From: JBGAJN01 sp044224905
Lineage (GTDB): Bacteria > Verrucomicrobiota > Verrucomicrobiia > Limisphaerales > JBGAJN01
NCBI GenBank assembly: GCA_044224905.1
Contig: JBGAJN010000001.1
Location: forward strand, 1,612,001 to 1,676,000
Length of the DNA stretch: 64,000 bases
Direction of reading: 5' to 3'
Shown here: one piece after another, positions 49,928 through 59,389 of the stretch
How positions within the stretch are numbered: the stretch's first letter is position 1
Layout of the letters: every line of letters starts with the position of its first letter
Notes under the pieces: model-generated
Database searches by the model: none
Seen by the model: the letters and a program-made list of their open reading frames with translations, nothing else
What the model was told of the DNA's origin: nothing
Position numbers and translations under genes: made by a program

Positions 49928-52396
49928 ATGAAGACCGACCCCATCTGCGGCATGACGGTGGATGAAACGACGGCGCGGCACGCCGAACGCGACGGACAAA
50001 CGCACTGCTTTTGCAGCGAACACTGCCGGGAGAAATTTCTCGCCCAGCCCGCGCGGCCCGCCAGCGGAGATCATGCGTGTTGCGCGGGCAAGGACGCTCA
50101 CGCGCATCACGATCATTCCCATCACCACCATTCCCACGATGCCGCGGTGAAACCGTCCGCTGCCGCGAAGTATTTCTGCCCGATGTGTCCCGGCGTCGAG
50201 AGCGACGAACCGGGTGATTGCCCGAAGTGCGGCATGGCGTTGGAGCGCAACCCCGCTTGGAAGCCCGCCGGGAAGACCATCTACACCTGTCCGATGCATC
50301 CGGAGATCGAGCAGGACCACGCCGGCAATTGCCCCAAATGCGGCATGGCGCTGGAGCCAAAAACCATCACCACCGAAGCAGACCCCGAGGAGTATAACGG
50401 CGAGTTGCTCGACATGACCCGCCGTTTTTGGATCGGCGCGGCGCTGGCCTTGCCTGTGTTTGTCGTCGCCATGGCGCACCTCGTTCCCGCGTGGAGCCAT
50501 TCGGAGTGGGTGACGGGCGATGTCTCGCGCTGGGGACAGTTTATCCTGAGCACACCGGTCGTGTTGTGGGCGGGCTGGCCGTTCTTCGTGCGCGGCTGGC
50601 GCTCACTGGTGAACCGCAGTCTGAACATGTTCACGCTCATCGCGCTGGGCGTAGGCGCGGCCTATGCCTTCAGTGCGGCGGCGATGTTGTTCCCGCAGGC
50701 GTTTCCTGCCGGCGGCGGCCACGGGGCCAAGCCCTCGCTCTACTTCGAGGCCGCCGCCGTCATCACCGTGCTCGTGTTGCTCGGCCAGGTCCTCGAACTC
50801 CGCGCCCGCCAGCGCACCAGCGGCGCGATCAAGGCATTGCTCGGCCTCGCACCGAAGGCCGCCCGCCGCGTCACTCCGACTGGCGACGAAGACGTTCCGC
50901 TCGACGCCGTGCATCCCGGCGACTTGTTGCGCGTGCGACCGGGTGAAAAGATTCCCGTGGACGGTGTCGTGACCGAGGGCCGCACCGCCGTGGACGAATC
51001 CATGCTCACCGGCGAGCCGTTGCCGGTGGAGAAGGCCCTGGGCGCGAAAGTCTCCGGCGGCACGGTGAACACCACCGGCGGCATCGTGATGAAGGCCGAG
51101 CGCGTGGGCAGCGAGACGATGCTCGCGCAAATCGTGAACCTCGTGGCGCAGGCACAGCGCAGCCGCGCGCCGATCCAAGCGCTGGCCGACCAGGTCGCAG
51201 GGTGGTTCGTCCCGGCCGTGCTCGCCATCTCCGTCCTCACTTTCGTCGCGTGGCTCGTGTGGGGGCCGGAGCCGCGACTCGCCTACGCCATCACCAACGC
51301 CGTCGCCGTGCTCATCATCGCGTGCCCTTGTGCGCTCGGGCTGGCCACCCCCATGAGTGTGATGGTCGGCATCGGTCGCGGCGCGCAAATGGGCGTCCTC
51401 ATCCGCAACGCCGAGGCCATCGAGCGACTCGCCCGGCTCGACACGCTGGCCGTGGACAAGACCGGCACGCTCACGGAGGGCAAACCAAAGGTCGCCCAGG
51501 TTTTGCCCGTGAACGGCTTTGCCGAAACGGATTTGCTGCGCCTCGCCGCGTCGCTCGAACAGGGCAGCGAACATCCGCTGGCGCACGCCGTCGTCGTCGC
51601 GGCCCAGGAGCGGCAGCTTCCGCTGGAAGCGGCGAAGGACTTTCAATCCACCACCGCGGGCGGCGTGGCCGGCACGGTGTCGGACTGCCGGGTGCTGATC
51701 GGCAAGCCCGGCTTCCTGCGTGAGAACGGAGTCACCGACATCACCGCGCTCGAAACGCTCGCCGCGCCGCATCAGGCCGAGGGCGCCACCGCCATCTTCG
51801 TCGCCATTGATGGCCGTGCCGCCGGCGTTCTGACCGTGGCCGACCCGGTGAAGTCCACCACGCCGCAGGCGCTCGCGGAACTGGGCGAACTCGGTGTGAA
51901 CGTCATCATGCTCACTGGCGACAACCCGCGCACCGCCGAGTCCGTCGCGCGCAAGCTCGGCATCGCCGACTTCCAGGCCGGCGTCACGCCGCACGACAAG
52001 CACGAAAAGGTGAAGTCGCTCAGAGCCGCGGGCCGCGTGGTTGGCATGGCCGGTGATGGCATCAACGACGCGCCCGCCCTTGCCGCCGCCGACGTCGGCA
52101 TCGCAATGGGCACCGGCACGGATATCGCCATGGAAAGCGCTGGCGTGACCCTCGTGAAAGGTGACCTTCGCGGCATCGTGCGGGCGATCAAGCTCGGCCA
52201 GGCGATGATGCGGAACATCCGGCAAAACCTCTTCTTTGCGTTCATCTACAACGCACTCGGAATTCCCGTCGCTGCCGGTGTGCTCTATCCGCTCTTTGGC
52301 GCACTGCTCAGTCCCATCATCGCGGGTGCGGCGATGAGCTTCAGTTCCGTCTCCGTCATCGCCAACGCACTACGCCTTCGCCGCACTCGCCTCTGA
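49928..52396 (+). CDS. copA: P1B-type copper-transporting ATPase
   Basis: 822 residues from the ATG at 49928 ([11 protein letters not shown]); a GTG at 49835 could add 31. Order: YHS domain with CFCSEHC, His-rich linker ([13 protein letters not shown]), two heavy-metal-binding domains (CPMCPG...CPKCGMAL and CPMHPE...CPKCGMAL), eight membrane helices, the actuator loop, the transport motif CPC near 466, DKTGT near 509, SEHPLA near 546 and GDGIND near 709. CPC ATPases export Cu+ or Ag+; two HMBD repeats instead of a CXXC ferredoxin-fold domain are typical of the CopA2/SilP-like group. It pumps copper out of the cytosol. Confidence 0.93.
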   Translation: MKTDPICGMTVDETTARHAERDGQTHCFCSEHCREKFLAQPARPASGDHACCAGKDAHAHHDHSHHHHSHDAAVKPSAAAKYFCPMCPGVESDEPGDCPKCGMALERNPAWKPAGKTIYTCPMHPEIEQDHAGNCPKCGMALEPKTITTEADPEEYNGELLDMTRRFWIGAALALPVFVVAMAHLVPAWSHSEWVTGDVSRWGQFILSTPVVLWAGWPFFVRGWRSLVNRSLNMFTLIALGVGAAYAFSAAAMLFPQAFPAGGGHGAKPSLYFEAAAVITVLVLLGQVLELRARQRTSGAIKALLGLAPKAARRVTPTGDEDVPLDAVHPGDLLRVRPGEKIPVDGVVTEGRTAVDESMLTGEPLPVEKALGAKVSGGTVNTTGGIVMKAERVGSETMLAQIVNLVAQAQRSRAPIQALADQVAGWFVPAVLAISVLTFVAWLVWGPEPRLAYAITNAVAVLIIACPCALGLATPMSVMVGIGRGAQMGVLIRNAEAIERLARLDTLAVDKTGTLTEGKPKVAQVLPVNGFAETDLLRLAASLEQGSEHPLAHAVVVAAQERQLPLEAAKDFQSTTAGGVAGTVSDCRVLIGKPGFLRENGVTDITALETLAAPHQAEGATAIFVAIDGRAAGVLTVADPVKSTTPQALAELGELGVNVIMLTGDNPRTAESVARKLGIADFQAGVTPHDKHEKVKSLRAAGRVVGMAGDGINDAPALAAADVGIAMGTGTDIAMESAGVTLVKGDLRGIVRAIKLGQAMMRNIRQNLFFAFIYNALGIPVAAGVLYPLFGALLSPIIAGAAMSFSSVSVIANALRLRRTRL

Positions 52397-52413
52397 CCTG
52401 CCAAAAATATTCC

Positions 52414-52440
52414 GAAGGATTTTCGAAGTTGACCGGTATT
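52414..52440 (+). promoter_or_regulatory. Sigma-type promoter box, copy 2
   Basis: GAAGGATT (52414-52421), 12 bases, CGGTATT (52434-52440), 83 bases before the YHS-like gene at 52524 and just after the copA stop, so that gene is probably transcribed on its own. Confidence 0.65.
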
Positions 52441-52523
52441 GGTTCGTGAACGCGGCGCTCGAAAACGTCGCCCGAATGTCTGCAACCCGATGGCGGCAGA
52501 CCCACCACAAACAAAACATCACC

Positions 52524-52787
52524 ATGAAAATGAAACCACTGACCACACTGCTCGTCCTGGCCGCCCTGATCGGCGCCACGGCGTTCACCCTGACCGCCAA
52601 CGCCGCCGACAAAGCCAAGCCCTACCCGCTCGACAAGTGCGTCGTCTCTGGGGAAAAGCTCGGCACGATGGGCAAACCTTACGTGTTCACGCACGAGGGC
52701 CAGGAGATCCGGCTCTGCTGCAAATCCTGCCTCAAGGACTTCCAGAAGGAGCCCGCCGCCTACTTGAAGAAACTGACGGTGAAATAA
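52524..52787 (+). CDS. Exported YHS/TRASH-like protein
   Basis: 87 residues with a signal peptide (TTLLVLAALIGATAFTLTANAA). The mature part is one small domain: DKCVVSGEKLGTMGKPYVFTHEGQEIRLCCKSCLKDFQKEPAAYLKKL, with C-V plus CCKSC as the metal site of YHS/TRASH domains. A periplasmic domain of this type beside a copper ATPase is expected to carry copper. It has its own promoter box of the regulon. Confidence 0.75.
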   Translation: MKMKPLTTLLVLAALIGATAFTLTANAADKAKPYPLDKCVVSGEKLGTMGKPYVFTHEGQEIRLCCKSCLKDFQKEPAAYLKKLTVK

Positions 52788-52855
52788 CCGTCCTGCCAGA
52801 TCAGCAATGCGCCCGATGGGAAAGCCCGTTGGGCGCACTGCATTTTCCGTAAAAG

Positions 52856-52888
52856 TTTCCTGAAGGATTTTCCCGCGCCGCCGGTGTC
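52856..52888 (+). promoter_or_regulatory. Sigma-type promoter box, copy 3
   Basis: TTTCCTGAAGGATT (52856-52869), 12 bases, CGGTGTC (52882-52888), 59 bases before the gene at 52948. The stretch TTCCTGAAGGATT is identical to copy 1 over 13 bases. Confidence 0.65.
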
Positions 52889-52947
52889 AATGGGTGCGAC
52901 AACGCCCGTCTGGAAATGGTTCCGGCGGAACCGAGAAAGAAAAGATT

Positions 52948-53277
52948 ATGAAAACTCTGACACTCCTAGCGGCTTCCCTCCTCCTCGCCGGAACTGGTTT
53001 TGCGGCGGACGTGCTCCACTCACCCCGAGGGCTGGCCAATCTCACCCGCACCGTCCCCGGCGTGACGGAAGACATGCTGAATCGCGGTCTCTACGTCCAT
53101 CGCGGTGATCTCGCCGCGCCGACCATGGTCGCCAGCGGCGGCATCAAGGACTTTGACTACGTCCACAATGCCCCGATGGTTGCGGCCAGTCCCCGCGCGC
53201 TCGCCACGTTCCCGGATCTTGCCAAAGTTGCGGCAATCTCCGGCAACACGATCGCCTGCGTCTGTGACGTGCGTTGA
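52948..53277 (+). CDS. Small exported protein in the metal regulon
   Basis: 109 residues. Signal peptide LTLLAASLLLAGTGFAAD. The mature part contains RGDLAAPTMVASGGIKDFDYVHNAPMVAASPRALATFPDL and ends CVCDVR, a possible metal-binding Cys pair. No family recognised. Promoter box 59 bases upstream and a 13-bp hairpin just after the stop mark it as a separate transcript. Confidence 0.6.
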   Translation: MKTLTLLAASLLLAGTGFAADVLHSPRGLANLTRTVPGVTEDMLNRGLYVHRGDLAAPTMVASGGIKDFDYVHNAPMVAASPRALATFPDLAKVAAISGNTIACVCDVR

Positions 53278-53287
53278 AACATTCCGC

Positions 53288-53316
53288 TTGCGGGCGGTGG
53301 TTTCCACCGCCCGCAA
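53288..53316 (+). terminator. Strong hairpin after the small exported gene
   Basis: TTGCGGGCGGTGG (53288-53300) and CCACCGCCCGCAA (53304-53316) form a perfect 13-bp stem with a TTT loop, 10 bases after the stop. No T tract follows, so it may be a stabiliser or a weak terminator. Confidence 0.55.
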
Positions 53317-53344
53317 CACGTCATCAGACTCGCCAATCAAAACG

Positions 53345-53371
53345 GAAGAGTTTATCAATCGCTGCGGTATG
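53345..53371 (+). promoter_or_regulatory. Sigma-type promoter box of the CnrYXH-like operon
   Basis: GAAGAGTT (53345-53352), 12 bases, CGGTATG (53365-53371), 16 bases before the anti-sigma-like gene at 53388. It keeps the spacing of the other copies and most of both cores, so the operon's own sigma factor may transcribe it. Confidence 0.55.
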
Positions 53372-53387
53372 GCTGCGGCTTCCTAAA

Positions 53388-53723
53388 ATGAAAACCACCA
53401 CCAACACTCCCGACCCGGACCCCGCCTTGCGCTCGCTCCTGCGCGAAACACTGCCGGCCCCGGCCTTGCCCCCGCGCTTCGCCGAATCCGTCTGGCAACG
53501 CATTGAGCGCGCTGAAGCGCCCGCTTTGCAGCCGTCGCATTCCTGGCTCGATCTGCTTGCCAGCCTCGTGCTCCGGCCCCGGCTCGCGCTCGCCACCATC
53601 GCGGTCATCATGGTGGCTGGTTCGTTCCTCGGCTTCGTGTCGGCCGGCGACGAGGCCCGTGACGCCGCCCGCGCCAGCTACGCCGCCACCGTCAGCCCCT
53701 TCATCAAGGCGCCGCGGATATGA
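53388..53723 (+). CDS. CnrY-like anti-sigma membrane protein
   Basis: 111 residues. A cytoplasmic N-terminal stretch with a Leu-rich helix (ALRSLLRETLPAPALPPRFAESVWQRIERAEA), one membrane helix (ALATIAVIMVAGSFLGFVSAG) and a short periplasmic end. First in a three-gene operon with a sensor and a sigma factor, exactly the CnrY-CnrX-CnrH order of nickel/cobalt resistance. It would hold the sigma factor at the membrane until metal reaches the sensor. The assignment rests mainly on size, membrane layout and position. Confidence 0.65.
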   Translation: MKTTTNTPDPDPALRSLLRETLPAPALPPRFAESVWQRIERAEAPALQPSHSWLDLLASLVLRPRLALATIAVIMVAGSFLGFVSAGDEARDAARASYAATVSPFIKAPRI

Positions 53724-54220
53724 GACGCGAACGACTGGCCCTGCTTTTTTTCGCCGTCGCCATTGTTGCCTTGTGTGCCCTCTGTTTTGTGGCGATGTCA
53801 CACTGGCGCGTCTATCGCGCCGGCCATTCCGACGATCAACTCCTCTGGCTGCGCACGGAATTCAAGCTCTCGGATGCGGATATCGCGCGCATCCGCACGC
53901 TCCACGAAGGTTACCAGCCCAAGTGCGAGGAACTGTGCGCGCGCATTGCCGCCAAAAGAGCGGAAGTTGCCGCCGAACTCGCCACCGCGACGACGATCAC
54001 CCCGGCCGTCGCCGCCAAGCTCAAGGAAGCGGCCGACCTCCACGCCGAATGCCAGGCGCAGATGCTCACCCATTTCTACGAAGTCAGCCGCGCCATGCCG
54101 CCCGAGGAAGGCCGGCGTTATCTGGAGCAGATGAAACGTTTTGTTTTGGACGGCCCCGGTGCCGCCGGACACGACACGATGCAGAGCCATCTGCCCGGCA
54201 ACCCTCATGGCCAGCATTGA
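53720..54220 (+). CDS. CnrX-like periplasmic metal sensor
   Basis: 166 residues, start in an ATGA overlap (53720-53723). One membrane helix (ALLFFAVAIVALCALCFVAM), then an all-helical periplasmic domain: LLWLRTEFKLSDADIARIRTLHEGYQPKCEELCARIAAKRAEV, ADLHAECQAQMLTHFYEVSRAM, a layout of the heavy-metal-resistance/CnrX group, whose helical hairpin dimer binds Ni, Co, Zn or Cu through His/Glu/Cys. Ends in HGQH. It would relay metal binding to the anti-sigma protein. Confidence 0.75.
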   Translation: MRRERLALLFFAVAIVALCALCFVAMSHWRVYRAGHSDDQLLWLRTEFKLSDADIARIRTLHEGYQPKCEELCARIAAKRAEVAAELATATTITPAVAAKLKEAADLHAECQAQMLTHFYEVSRAMPPEEGRRYLEQMKRFVLDGPGAAGHDTMQSHLPGNPHGQH

Positions 54221-54800
54221 CCCCCATGAGTTGGATCAGTCTGACATGGCCCGGCTCGCTGCGGGTCATGACGCTGCGCTAAATGATTTGATGGAACGCC
54301 ACGCTACGCCGGTGTTTCATTTCATTTGCCGCATGATCGGCGACGAGGAGGAGGCCGCCGACCTCGCGCAGGAGACGTTTGTCCGCGTCTATCGCCACCG
54401 GACCAACTACCGGCCGGAACACAAGTTCACTTCGTGGCTTTACACCATCGCCACCAATCTCGCCCGCAACCACGCCGCTTGGCGTGCCCGTCGCCCCAAC
54501 GTTTCCCTCGATGCCGATCGCACCGACGGCGGCGGAACGCTGGGCGACACGCTTCCCTCCGGGCTTCCTACGCCCGGCGAGGACACCGAGATCGAGGAAC
54601 GTGCGTGTGCCGTCCGTGCGGCCGTCGCCGAACTGCCCGACGATATGCGCGCCACGCTCCTGCTCTTTGAATTCGAGGACAAGTCGATGGCCGAGACCGC
54701 CGAAGTGCTGGGCGTTTCCGTCAAGGCCGTGGAATCGCGCCTCTTTCGCGCCCGCCAGCAGCTCCGCGAAAAACTCTCACGGTGGTTGAACGACGTCTGA
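54207..54800 (+). CDS. CnrH-like ECF sigma factor
   Basis: 197 residues from the ATG at 54207, overlapping the sensor gene by 14 bases. Region 2: FHFICRMIGDEEEAADLAQETFVRVYRH and FTSWLYTIATNLARNHAAWR; region 4: LPDDMRATLLLFEFEDKSMAETAEVLGVSVKAVESRLFRARQQLREKL. It follows anti-sigma and sensor genes as in cnrYXH and should direct RNA polymerase to metal-responsive promoters. The box GAAGAGTT-12-CGGTATG before this operon suggests autoregulation. It converges with the minus-strand pump cluster. Confidence 0.85.
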   Translation: MASIDPHELDQSDMARLAAGHDAALNDLMERHATPVFHFICRMIGDEEEAADLAQETFVRVYRHRTNYRPEHKFTSWLYTIATNLARNHAAWRARRPNVSLDADRTDGGGTLGDTLPSGLPTPGEDTEIEERACAVRAAVAELPDDMRATLLLFEFEDKSMAETAEVLGVSVKAVESRLFRARQQLREKLSRWLNDV

Positions 54801-54904
54801 GCCTCGCAGGCGGCCGCGCTAACACACGCACCAGAAGTCTCGCGAAACGCTTGACGCCTGTTCGTCAGTCTTCGCCGGAGCCAATCATGCCCGCCCGTCA
54901 TTCA

Positions 54905-55368
54905 TCAATGGTCGCAGGCGCAGGCGTATTCCGCCCGCTTGCACTCGCCGCAAGTGTTCATGTCCAACTTGAAACGGAGGTTCAGCGGCTTGGCCTCGGC
55001 GGTCTGGCCTCGGCGGTCTGCTTGAACTGCACAACGACGTTGTAACCGTCGCCATCGGGCAGTTTGGCCTTGCTGACCAGCGCGTCGCCTTTCTTCTCGA
55101 ATTGCAGCGTGGCCTTCCTGGTCTTGGCATCGGCAATAACGGTCATGATCTGTGTGATCACAGGCACCGGCTTTATGTCCTCGCTGTAAAGGTTGATCGT
55201 CACGCTGCGGTCTTTCTCGACGACCAACTCGGCGTGTGGCTCGGCTTTTTTAAGCAGACGTCTGCCCTTGAGCGTGGCCTTGTGTTTGTGCTTCTCGGCG
55301 GCAGTCGCGATGAAAACGCCGACGCACAGGGCAACGGCGAGGGTGAGGATGCGGAGGCTTATTTTCAT
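54905..55368 (-). pseudogene. Exported protein truncated by a 14-bp tandem duplication
   Basis: From the ATG at 55368 the frame encodes a signal peptide (RILTLAVALCVGVFIATA) and a beta-rich domain (HAELVVEKDRSVTINLY, VITQIMTVIADAKTRKATLQF) and stops at 54982-54984. The 14-mer TGGCCTCGGCGGTC is present twice in tandem (54991-55018). Removing one copy restores the frame, which then continues AEAKPLNLRFKLDMNTCGECKR and YACACDH to a stop at 54905-54907. The lost tail is Cys-rich and probably metal-binding. The shortened protein (128 aa) can still be made. Confidence 0.65.
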
Positions 55369-55378
55369 GCGCTCTTGG

Positions 55379-58300
55379 TTATGCAATGGGCGCGGACTCG
55401 ACGTCGGGAGAAGGACCGCCTTCACCAGAAGGGGTTTCCACCGGCGCGTTGCCCGCAGGTTTCTTTTTCTTCTCCACCCAAGCGTAGAGCACCGGCAGCA
55501 ACACCAGCGTCAGAAACGTGGAACTCAGGATGCCGCCGATGACCACCGTGGCCAGCGGCCTTTGAACTTCCGCGCCCGCGCCGGTCGCCAACGCCATCGG
55601 CACGAAGCCGAGGGACGCCACGAGCGCGGTCATCAGCACGGGGCGCAGCCGAGTCAACGAACCTTCAATCACGGAATCACGCACGGACTTCCCTTCTTCG
55701 CGAAGCTGGTTGAAGGACGCAATCATCACGAGTCCGTTCAGCACGGCCACGCCACTGAGCGCGATGAAGCCGACCGCCGCCGTGATGCTGAACGGCATCC
55801 CGCGCAGCCACAGCGCGAGAACGCCGCCCGTCACCGCGAGCGGGATGCCGGAATAAATCAGCAACGCCTGCCGCAGCGAGCCGAACGCGAGAAAGATGAG
55901 AACGAAGATGAGCACCAGCGCCGAAGGCACGACGACGGCGAGCCGCGTGCGGGCCTCCTGCAAGTTCTGGAACTGTCCGCCGAACTCCACGATGTAGTTC
56001 TCCGGGAATTTCACCTGTTCCTTGATGCGCTGTTCGGCCCTGTGGACGAAGCCTTCGATGTCGCGAGTGTTCAAGTTCACCATCAAGGCGGCGCGGCGCT
56101 GTCCGTCGTCGTGCTGGATTGGCTCCACCGTTTTCAGCGTGGAGAACTCGACCAGCTTGCCGAGAGGGACAAGGCCCGTCTCGCCCACGCGCACGGGGAG
56201 CTTCTTGATTTGTTCGTCGTCCACCCGAAGTTCCTCCGGCATCCGCACGATGATGTCGTGGCGCTTGTTACCTTCGACCACGGTTCCAGCGAACTGCCCG
56301 GCGAGCGCGGCGTGGACGGCTTTGTTCACTTCGGCGGATTGCAGGCCGTAGCGTTCCAGCGCGTCGCGCTTCACGTCGATTTGTAACTGCGGCGTGCGGC
56401 CCTCCGTCTCAAACTCGACCTGCGCCGCGCCGGGCGTCTTCTCAAGGATGTCCTTGATTTGCCCGGCCAGCTTTTCGAGCACGTCGTAGTCGTTGCCGAA
56501 AACTTTCACCGCCAGTTCCGCCTTGGTGCCTTCGAGCATTTCGTTGAAACGCATCTCGATGGGCTGGGCGAACAGGATGTTGTAGTCCGGGTTGATTTTC
56601 TTGAGCGCCGCCTCGATGTGCTCGCGCAATTCGGCTTTGTTCTTCGGACGGCCCGGCGTCTTCGGCCAGTCGGCCAGTGGCTTGTAGAAGATGTAAACGT
56701 CGCTCTCGTTCGGCGGCATCGGGTCAGTGGCAATGTCGCTGGTGCCGATGCGGGTGAAGACGCGGGTCAATTCAGGAAACTCCTTGGCCAGCATCCTTTC
56801 GACTTCGATGTCGGTGCGAAGCGATTCCTCCATGCTCATGCCGACCGGCTTGTAGAGCATCGACGTGATGGAACCTTCATCGAGCTTCGGCACGAACTCC
56901 GCGCCAAGCCGGTTGAACAACCAAAGGGAACCCGCGAAGAGCACCACGGCGGCGACGACCACCAGACAGCGCAGTCGCAGCGCGACCAAGAGCGTCGGCT
57001 CATACAGTCGCTTCACGGCGCGAATCATCACGTTGTCGCCCTCGTGAATGTGGCCGCGCAGCAGGAACGAACACAGCACCGGCATCAGCGTGAGCGCGAG
57101 CAGCAGCGCCCCGGCCAGCGCGAGCATCACGGTGAGCGCCATCGGGTGGAACATTTTTCCCTCGATGCCCGTGAGCGCGAGGATGGGGATATAGACGACG
57201 GTGATGATGACGATGCCGAAGAACATCGGCGTGCCGACCTGCTTGCTGGCGGCGAGGACGGTCTTCACGCGCTCTTCATCCGTAAGGGTGCGGCCAAGCT
57301 GGTGCTGTCGCTGGCCAAGCTGGCGGACGATGTTCTCCACGATGACCACCGCGCCGTCGATGATGAGTCCGAAGTCAATCGCGCCAAGGCTCATCAGGTT
57401 GCCGGAGATGCCGAAGCGAGCCATGCCGGTGAGCGCGAACAGGAACGAGAGCGGAATGGCCGTTGCCACGATGAGCGCGGCCCGCCAGTTGCCGAGCAGG
57501 AGAAGAAGAACCGCCACGACCAGCACCGCGCCCTCGAACAGATTCGTTTTGACGGTGTGAATGGTACGGTCGATGAGTTGCGAGCGGTCGTATTGAATTT
57601 TGATTTCCACGCCGTCCGGGAGCTTCGTCTGAATCTCGGCCAGCCGCGCTTTCACCCGCTCGGCCACTTCGCGGCTGTTTTGGCCCGCGAGCATCATCGC
57701 GGTGCCGATGACCGTCTCATGGCCGTCGAGCGTCGCCGCGCCGGTGCGGAACTTCGTGCCGGTCTTCACTTCGGCCACGTCCTTGACGAGCAGCGGCTTC
57801 ACGCCCGCGCCGAACTTGAGTGGCAGGCGGGCGATGTCCTCGACGCTGGTGACGCGACTGACGGCGCGGATGGTGAGTTGCTGTCCGCCCCGGCTGATGA
57901 TGCCCCCGCCCGCATTCTCGACGTTCTGCGAAACGAGTTCGGCCAGTTCGCTGAACGTCATGCCCACGGCTTCCAACGCTTCGGGCTGGGGCTGAATGAC
58001 GAACTGTTTCTGATAGCCGCCGCTCTCGTTGATGTCGGCGAGGCCATGCACGGTTCGGAGCAACGGCTTGATGAGGTAGGTCTGGATTTCGCTCAACTCG
58101 ATAAGCTGCTCCAACTCTGTCGCGGGCTTGTTCGTCGCGCCAGCGCGATACTGGACGTTGTAATAAAGAATCTCGCCGAGTCCGGTGCTGATGGGTGCGA
58201 GCTTCGCCGACGCCCCCGTGGGTAACCGCTCCGCCACGCCCTGCAACCGCTCCGCGACAAGCTGGCGGGCGCGATAAATGTCCATGCCATCAGCGAAGTT

Positions 58301-58585
58301 CAGCGTCACTTGCGAAAGCCCGAACTTGGTCAACGAGCGCATCTCTTCCACGCCGGGCAGACCGGCGAGTTCCCGTTCGATGGGCTGCGTGACGAGCTTC
58401 TCCGACTCTTCGGCGGCGAGCGCGGGGACTTCGGTGTTGATTTGCACCTGAACGCCGGTGATGTCCGGCACCGCGTCAATCGGCAGGTGCAGCGCCGACC
58501 ACAGCCCCGCGCCGAGCAGGGCTACGGCGATGAGAAGGACAAAGGCGCGTTGGCGCAGTGCGAATTCGAGGATGCGGTCAATCAT
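55379..58585 (-). CDS. Heavy-metal RND efflux pump, CzcA/CnrA type (copy 1)
   Basis: 1,068 residues from the ATG at 58585 (MIDRILEFALRQRAFVLL). Twelve membrane helices in the RND order, two large periplasmic loops (LPIDAVPDITGVQVQINTEV in the first). The helix-IV motif SLGAIDFGLIIDGAVVIVEN, with its charged proton-relay residues, is that of Co/Zn/Cd/Ni pumps (HME1-3) rather than the CusA copper type. Its partner adaptor is not beside it; the one at the window's right edge may serve both pumps. C-terminal tail is acidic and Pro/Ser-rich. Confidence 0.9.
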   Translation of the reverse strand: MIDRILEFALRQRAFVLLIAVALLGAGLWSALHLPIDAVPDITGVQVQINTEVPALAAEESEKLVTQPIERELAGLPGVEEMRSLTKFGLSQVTLNFADGMDIYRARQLVAERLQGVAERLPTGASAKLAPISTGLGEILYYNVQYRAGATNKPATELEQLIELSEIQTYLIKPLLRTVHGLADINESGGYQKQFVIQPQPEALEAVGMTFSELAELVSQNVENAGGGIISRGGQQLTIRAVSRVTSVEDIARLPLKFGAGVKPLLVKDVAEVKTGTKFRTGAATLDGHETVIGTAMMLAGQNSREVAERVKARLAEIQTKLPDGVEIKIQYDRSQLIDRTIHTVKTNLFEGAVLVVAVLLLLLGNWRAALIVATAIPLSFLFALTGMARFGISGNLMSLGAIDFGLIIDGAVVIVENIVRQLGQRQHQLGRTLTDEERVKTVLAASKQVGTPMFFGIVIITVVYIPILALTGIEGKMFHPMALTVMLALAGALLLALTLMPVLCSFLLRGHIHEGDNVMIRAVKRLYEPTLLVALRLRCLVVVAAVVLFAGSLWLFNRLGAEFVPKLDEGSITSMLYKPVGMSMEESLRTDIEVERMLAKEFPELTRVFTRIGTSDIATDPMPPNESDVYIFYKPLADWPKTPGRPKNKAELREHIEAALKKINPDYNILFAQPIEMRFNEMLEGTKAELAVKVFGNDYDVLEKLAGQIKDILEKTPGAAQVEFETEGRTPQLQIDVKRDALERYGLQSAEVNKAVHAALAGQFAGTVVEGNKRHDIIVRMPEELRVDDEQIKKLPVRVGETGLVPLGKLVEFSTLKTVEPIQHDDGQRRAALMVNLNTRDIEGFVHRAEQRIKEQVKFPENYIVEFGGQFQNLQEARTRLAVVVPSALVLIFVLIFLAFGSLRQALLIYSGIPLAVTGGVLALWLRGMPFSITAAVGFIALSGVAVLNGLVMIASFNQLREEGKSVRDSVIEGSLTRLRPVLMTALVASLGFVPMALATGAGAEVQRPLATVVIGGILSSTFLTLVLLPVLYAWVEKKKKPAGNAPVETPSGEGGPSPDVESAPIA

Positions 58586-58836
58586 GGTTTGAAAGTTTCG
58601 GAGTTTTGTCCGGCGTGTTGCTGCGACCACGCTGCAACGAAGCAGCGGCCCTTGTTTTGGCGATGGTCACAACCGGCCCGCGAAGGCTGGTCGTTGCACG
58701 CGAGTTTTGATTTATCAACTGAACGGAGATTTCACCTCAATGGAACGCGCCCGGAAAACGGATCCGCCTCTGAGGCACTCAGGCAGAAATGGGCGTCACG
58801 CGCCGAATGAGTCGGCGCGTCGGAACAGAGGAAGGA

Positions 58837-59280
58837 CTAGGCGATTGGCGGAGCGCGGGGCTGTCGTAGGCCGGGCGGAGATTCGCCCGGCGGACGGATG
58901 CGCTCGAAGACAGGAACCGGCGGCCGTGGTTCCGGTTCACTGAGAAGAATCGAAGTGGCCGCAGGCAGGAAGAAAACGGCGAGAGCCGAGACGCTGGGCG
59001 CTTTCGCCGAAGCAGTGAGAGTCAGCGCGTGGTCGGAGGCCCGATGCGGCGCGTGATGGTCAGCGTCCGCATCATGGTCGCCATCATCATGTCCATCGTG
59101 GTGAAGGTCGGCGTCGGCAACCGAAGCCAACGAGTCGTCGAGATGCGTCTCGGTCGCGAGATGAATCGGGACGTAATTGATGTAGAACGCGAACAGCAGC
59201 GCGGTGAACAGAAGCACCCACCAAGTCGCCTGGTCAGGCGAGTAATGGCGGCGATGCGTTCGGCTTCCGCGAGTCATCAA
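58837..59280 (-). CDS. Membrane-anchored His-rich protein
   Basis: 147 residues. One membrane helix near the N-terminus (WWVLLFTALLFAFYINYVPI), then a His/Asp-rich stretch (HHDGHDDGDHDADADHHAPH) typical of Zn/Ni/Co binding, a second hydrophobic segment (SVSALAVFFLPAATSILL) and a Pro-rich tail. Small His-rich membrane proteins accompany czc/cnr operons and may buffer metal at the periplasmic side. The gene precedes the first pump in the same orientation. Confidence 0.65.
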   Translation of the reverse strand: MMTRGSRTHRRHYSPDQATWWVLLFTALLFAFYINYVPIHLATETHLDDSLASVADADLHHDGHDDGDHDADADHHAPHRASDHALTLTASAKAPSVSALAVFFLPAATSILLSEPEPRPPVPVFERIRPPGESPPGLRQPRAPPIA

Positions 59281-59389
59281 TGGCCATAGAGTAGCTTTTC
59301 CATTCGTTCACCGTCCACTATCGAATTCAGACGGGGCAAAGAGAACCTTTGGGGGATTGCAAATCAAGACTCGCAGGGCGACGGCTCAA

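Noticed and set aside
50603..52225. Long minus-strand frame (540 codons) across copA
   Set aside because: Composition is His/Arg/Asp/Gly-rich as expected from the complement of the ATPase frame; no domain.
56459..58225. Long plus-strand frame (588 codons) opposite the first RND pump
   Set aside because: Shadow of the pump gene; a similar frame is found opposite the second pump (60660-62585), as expected for codon-phase mirror effects.
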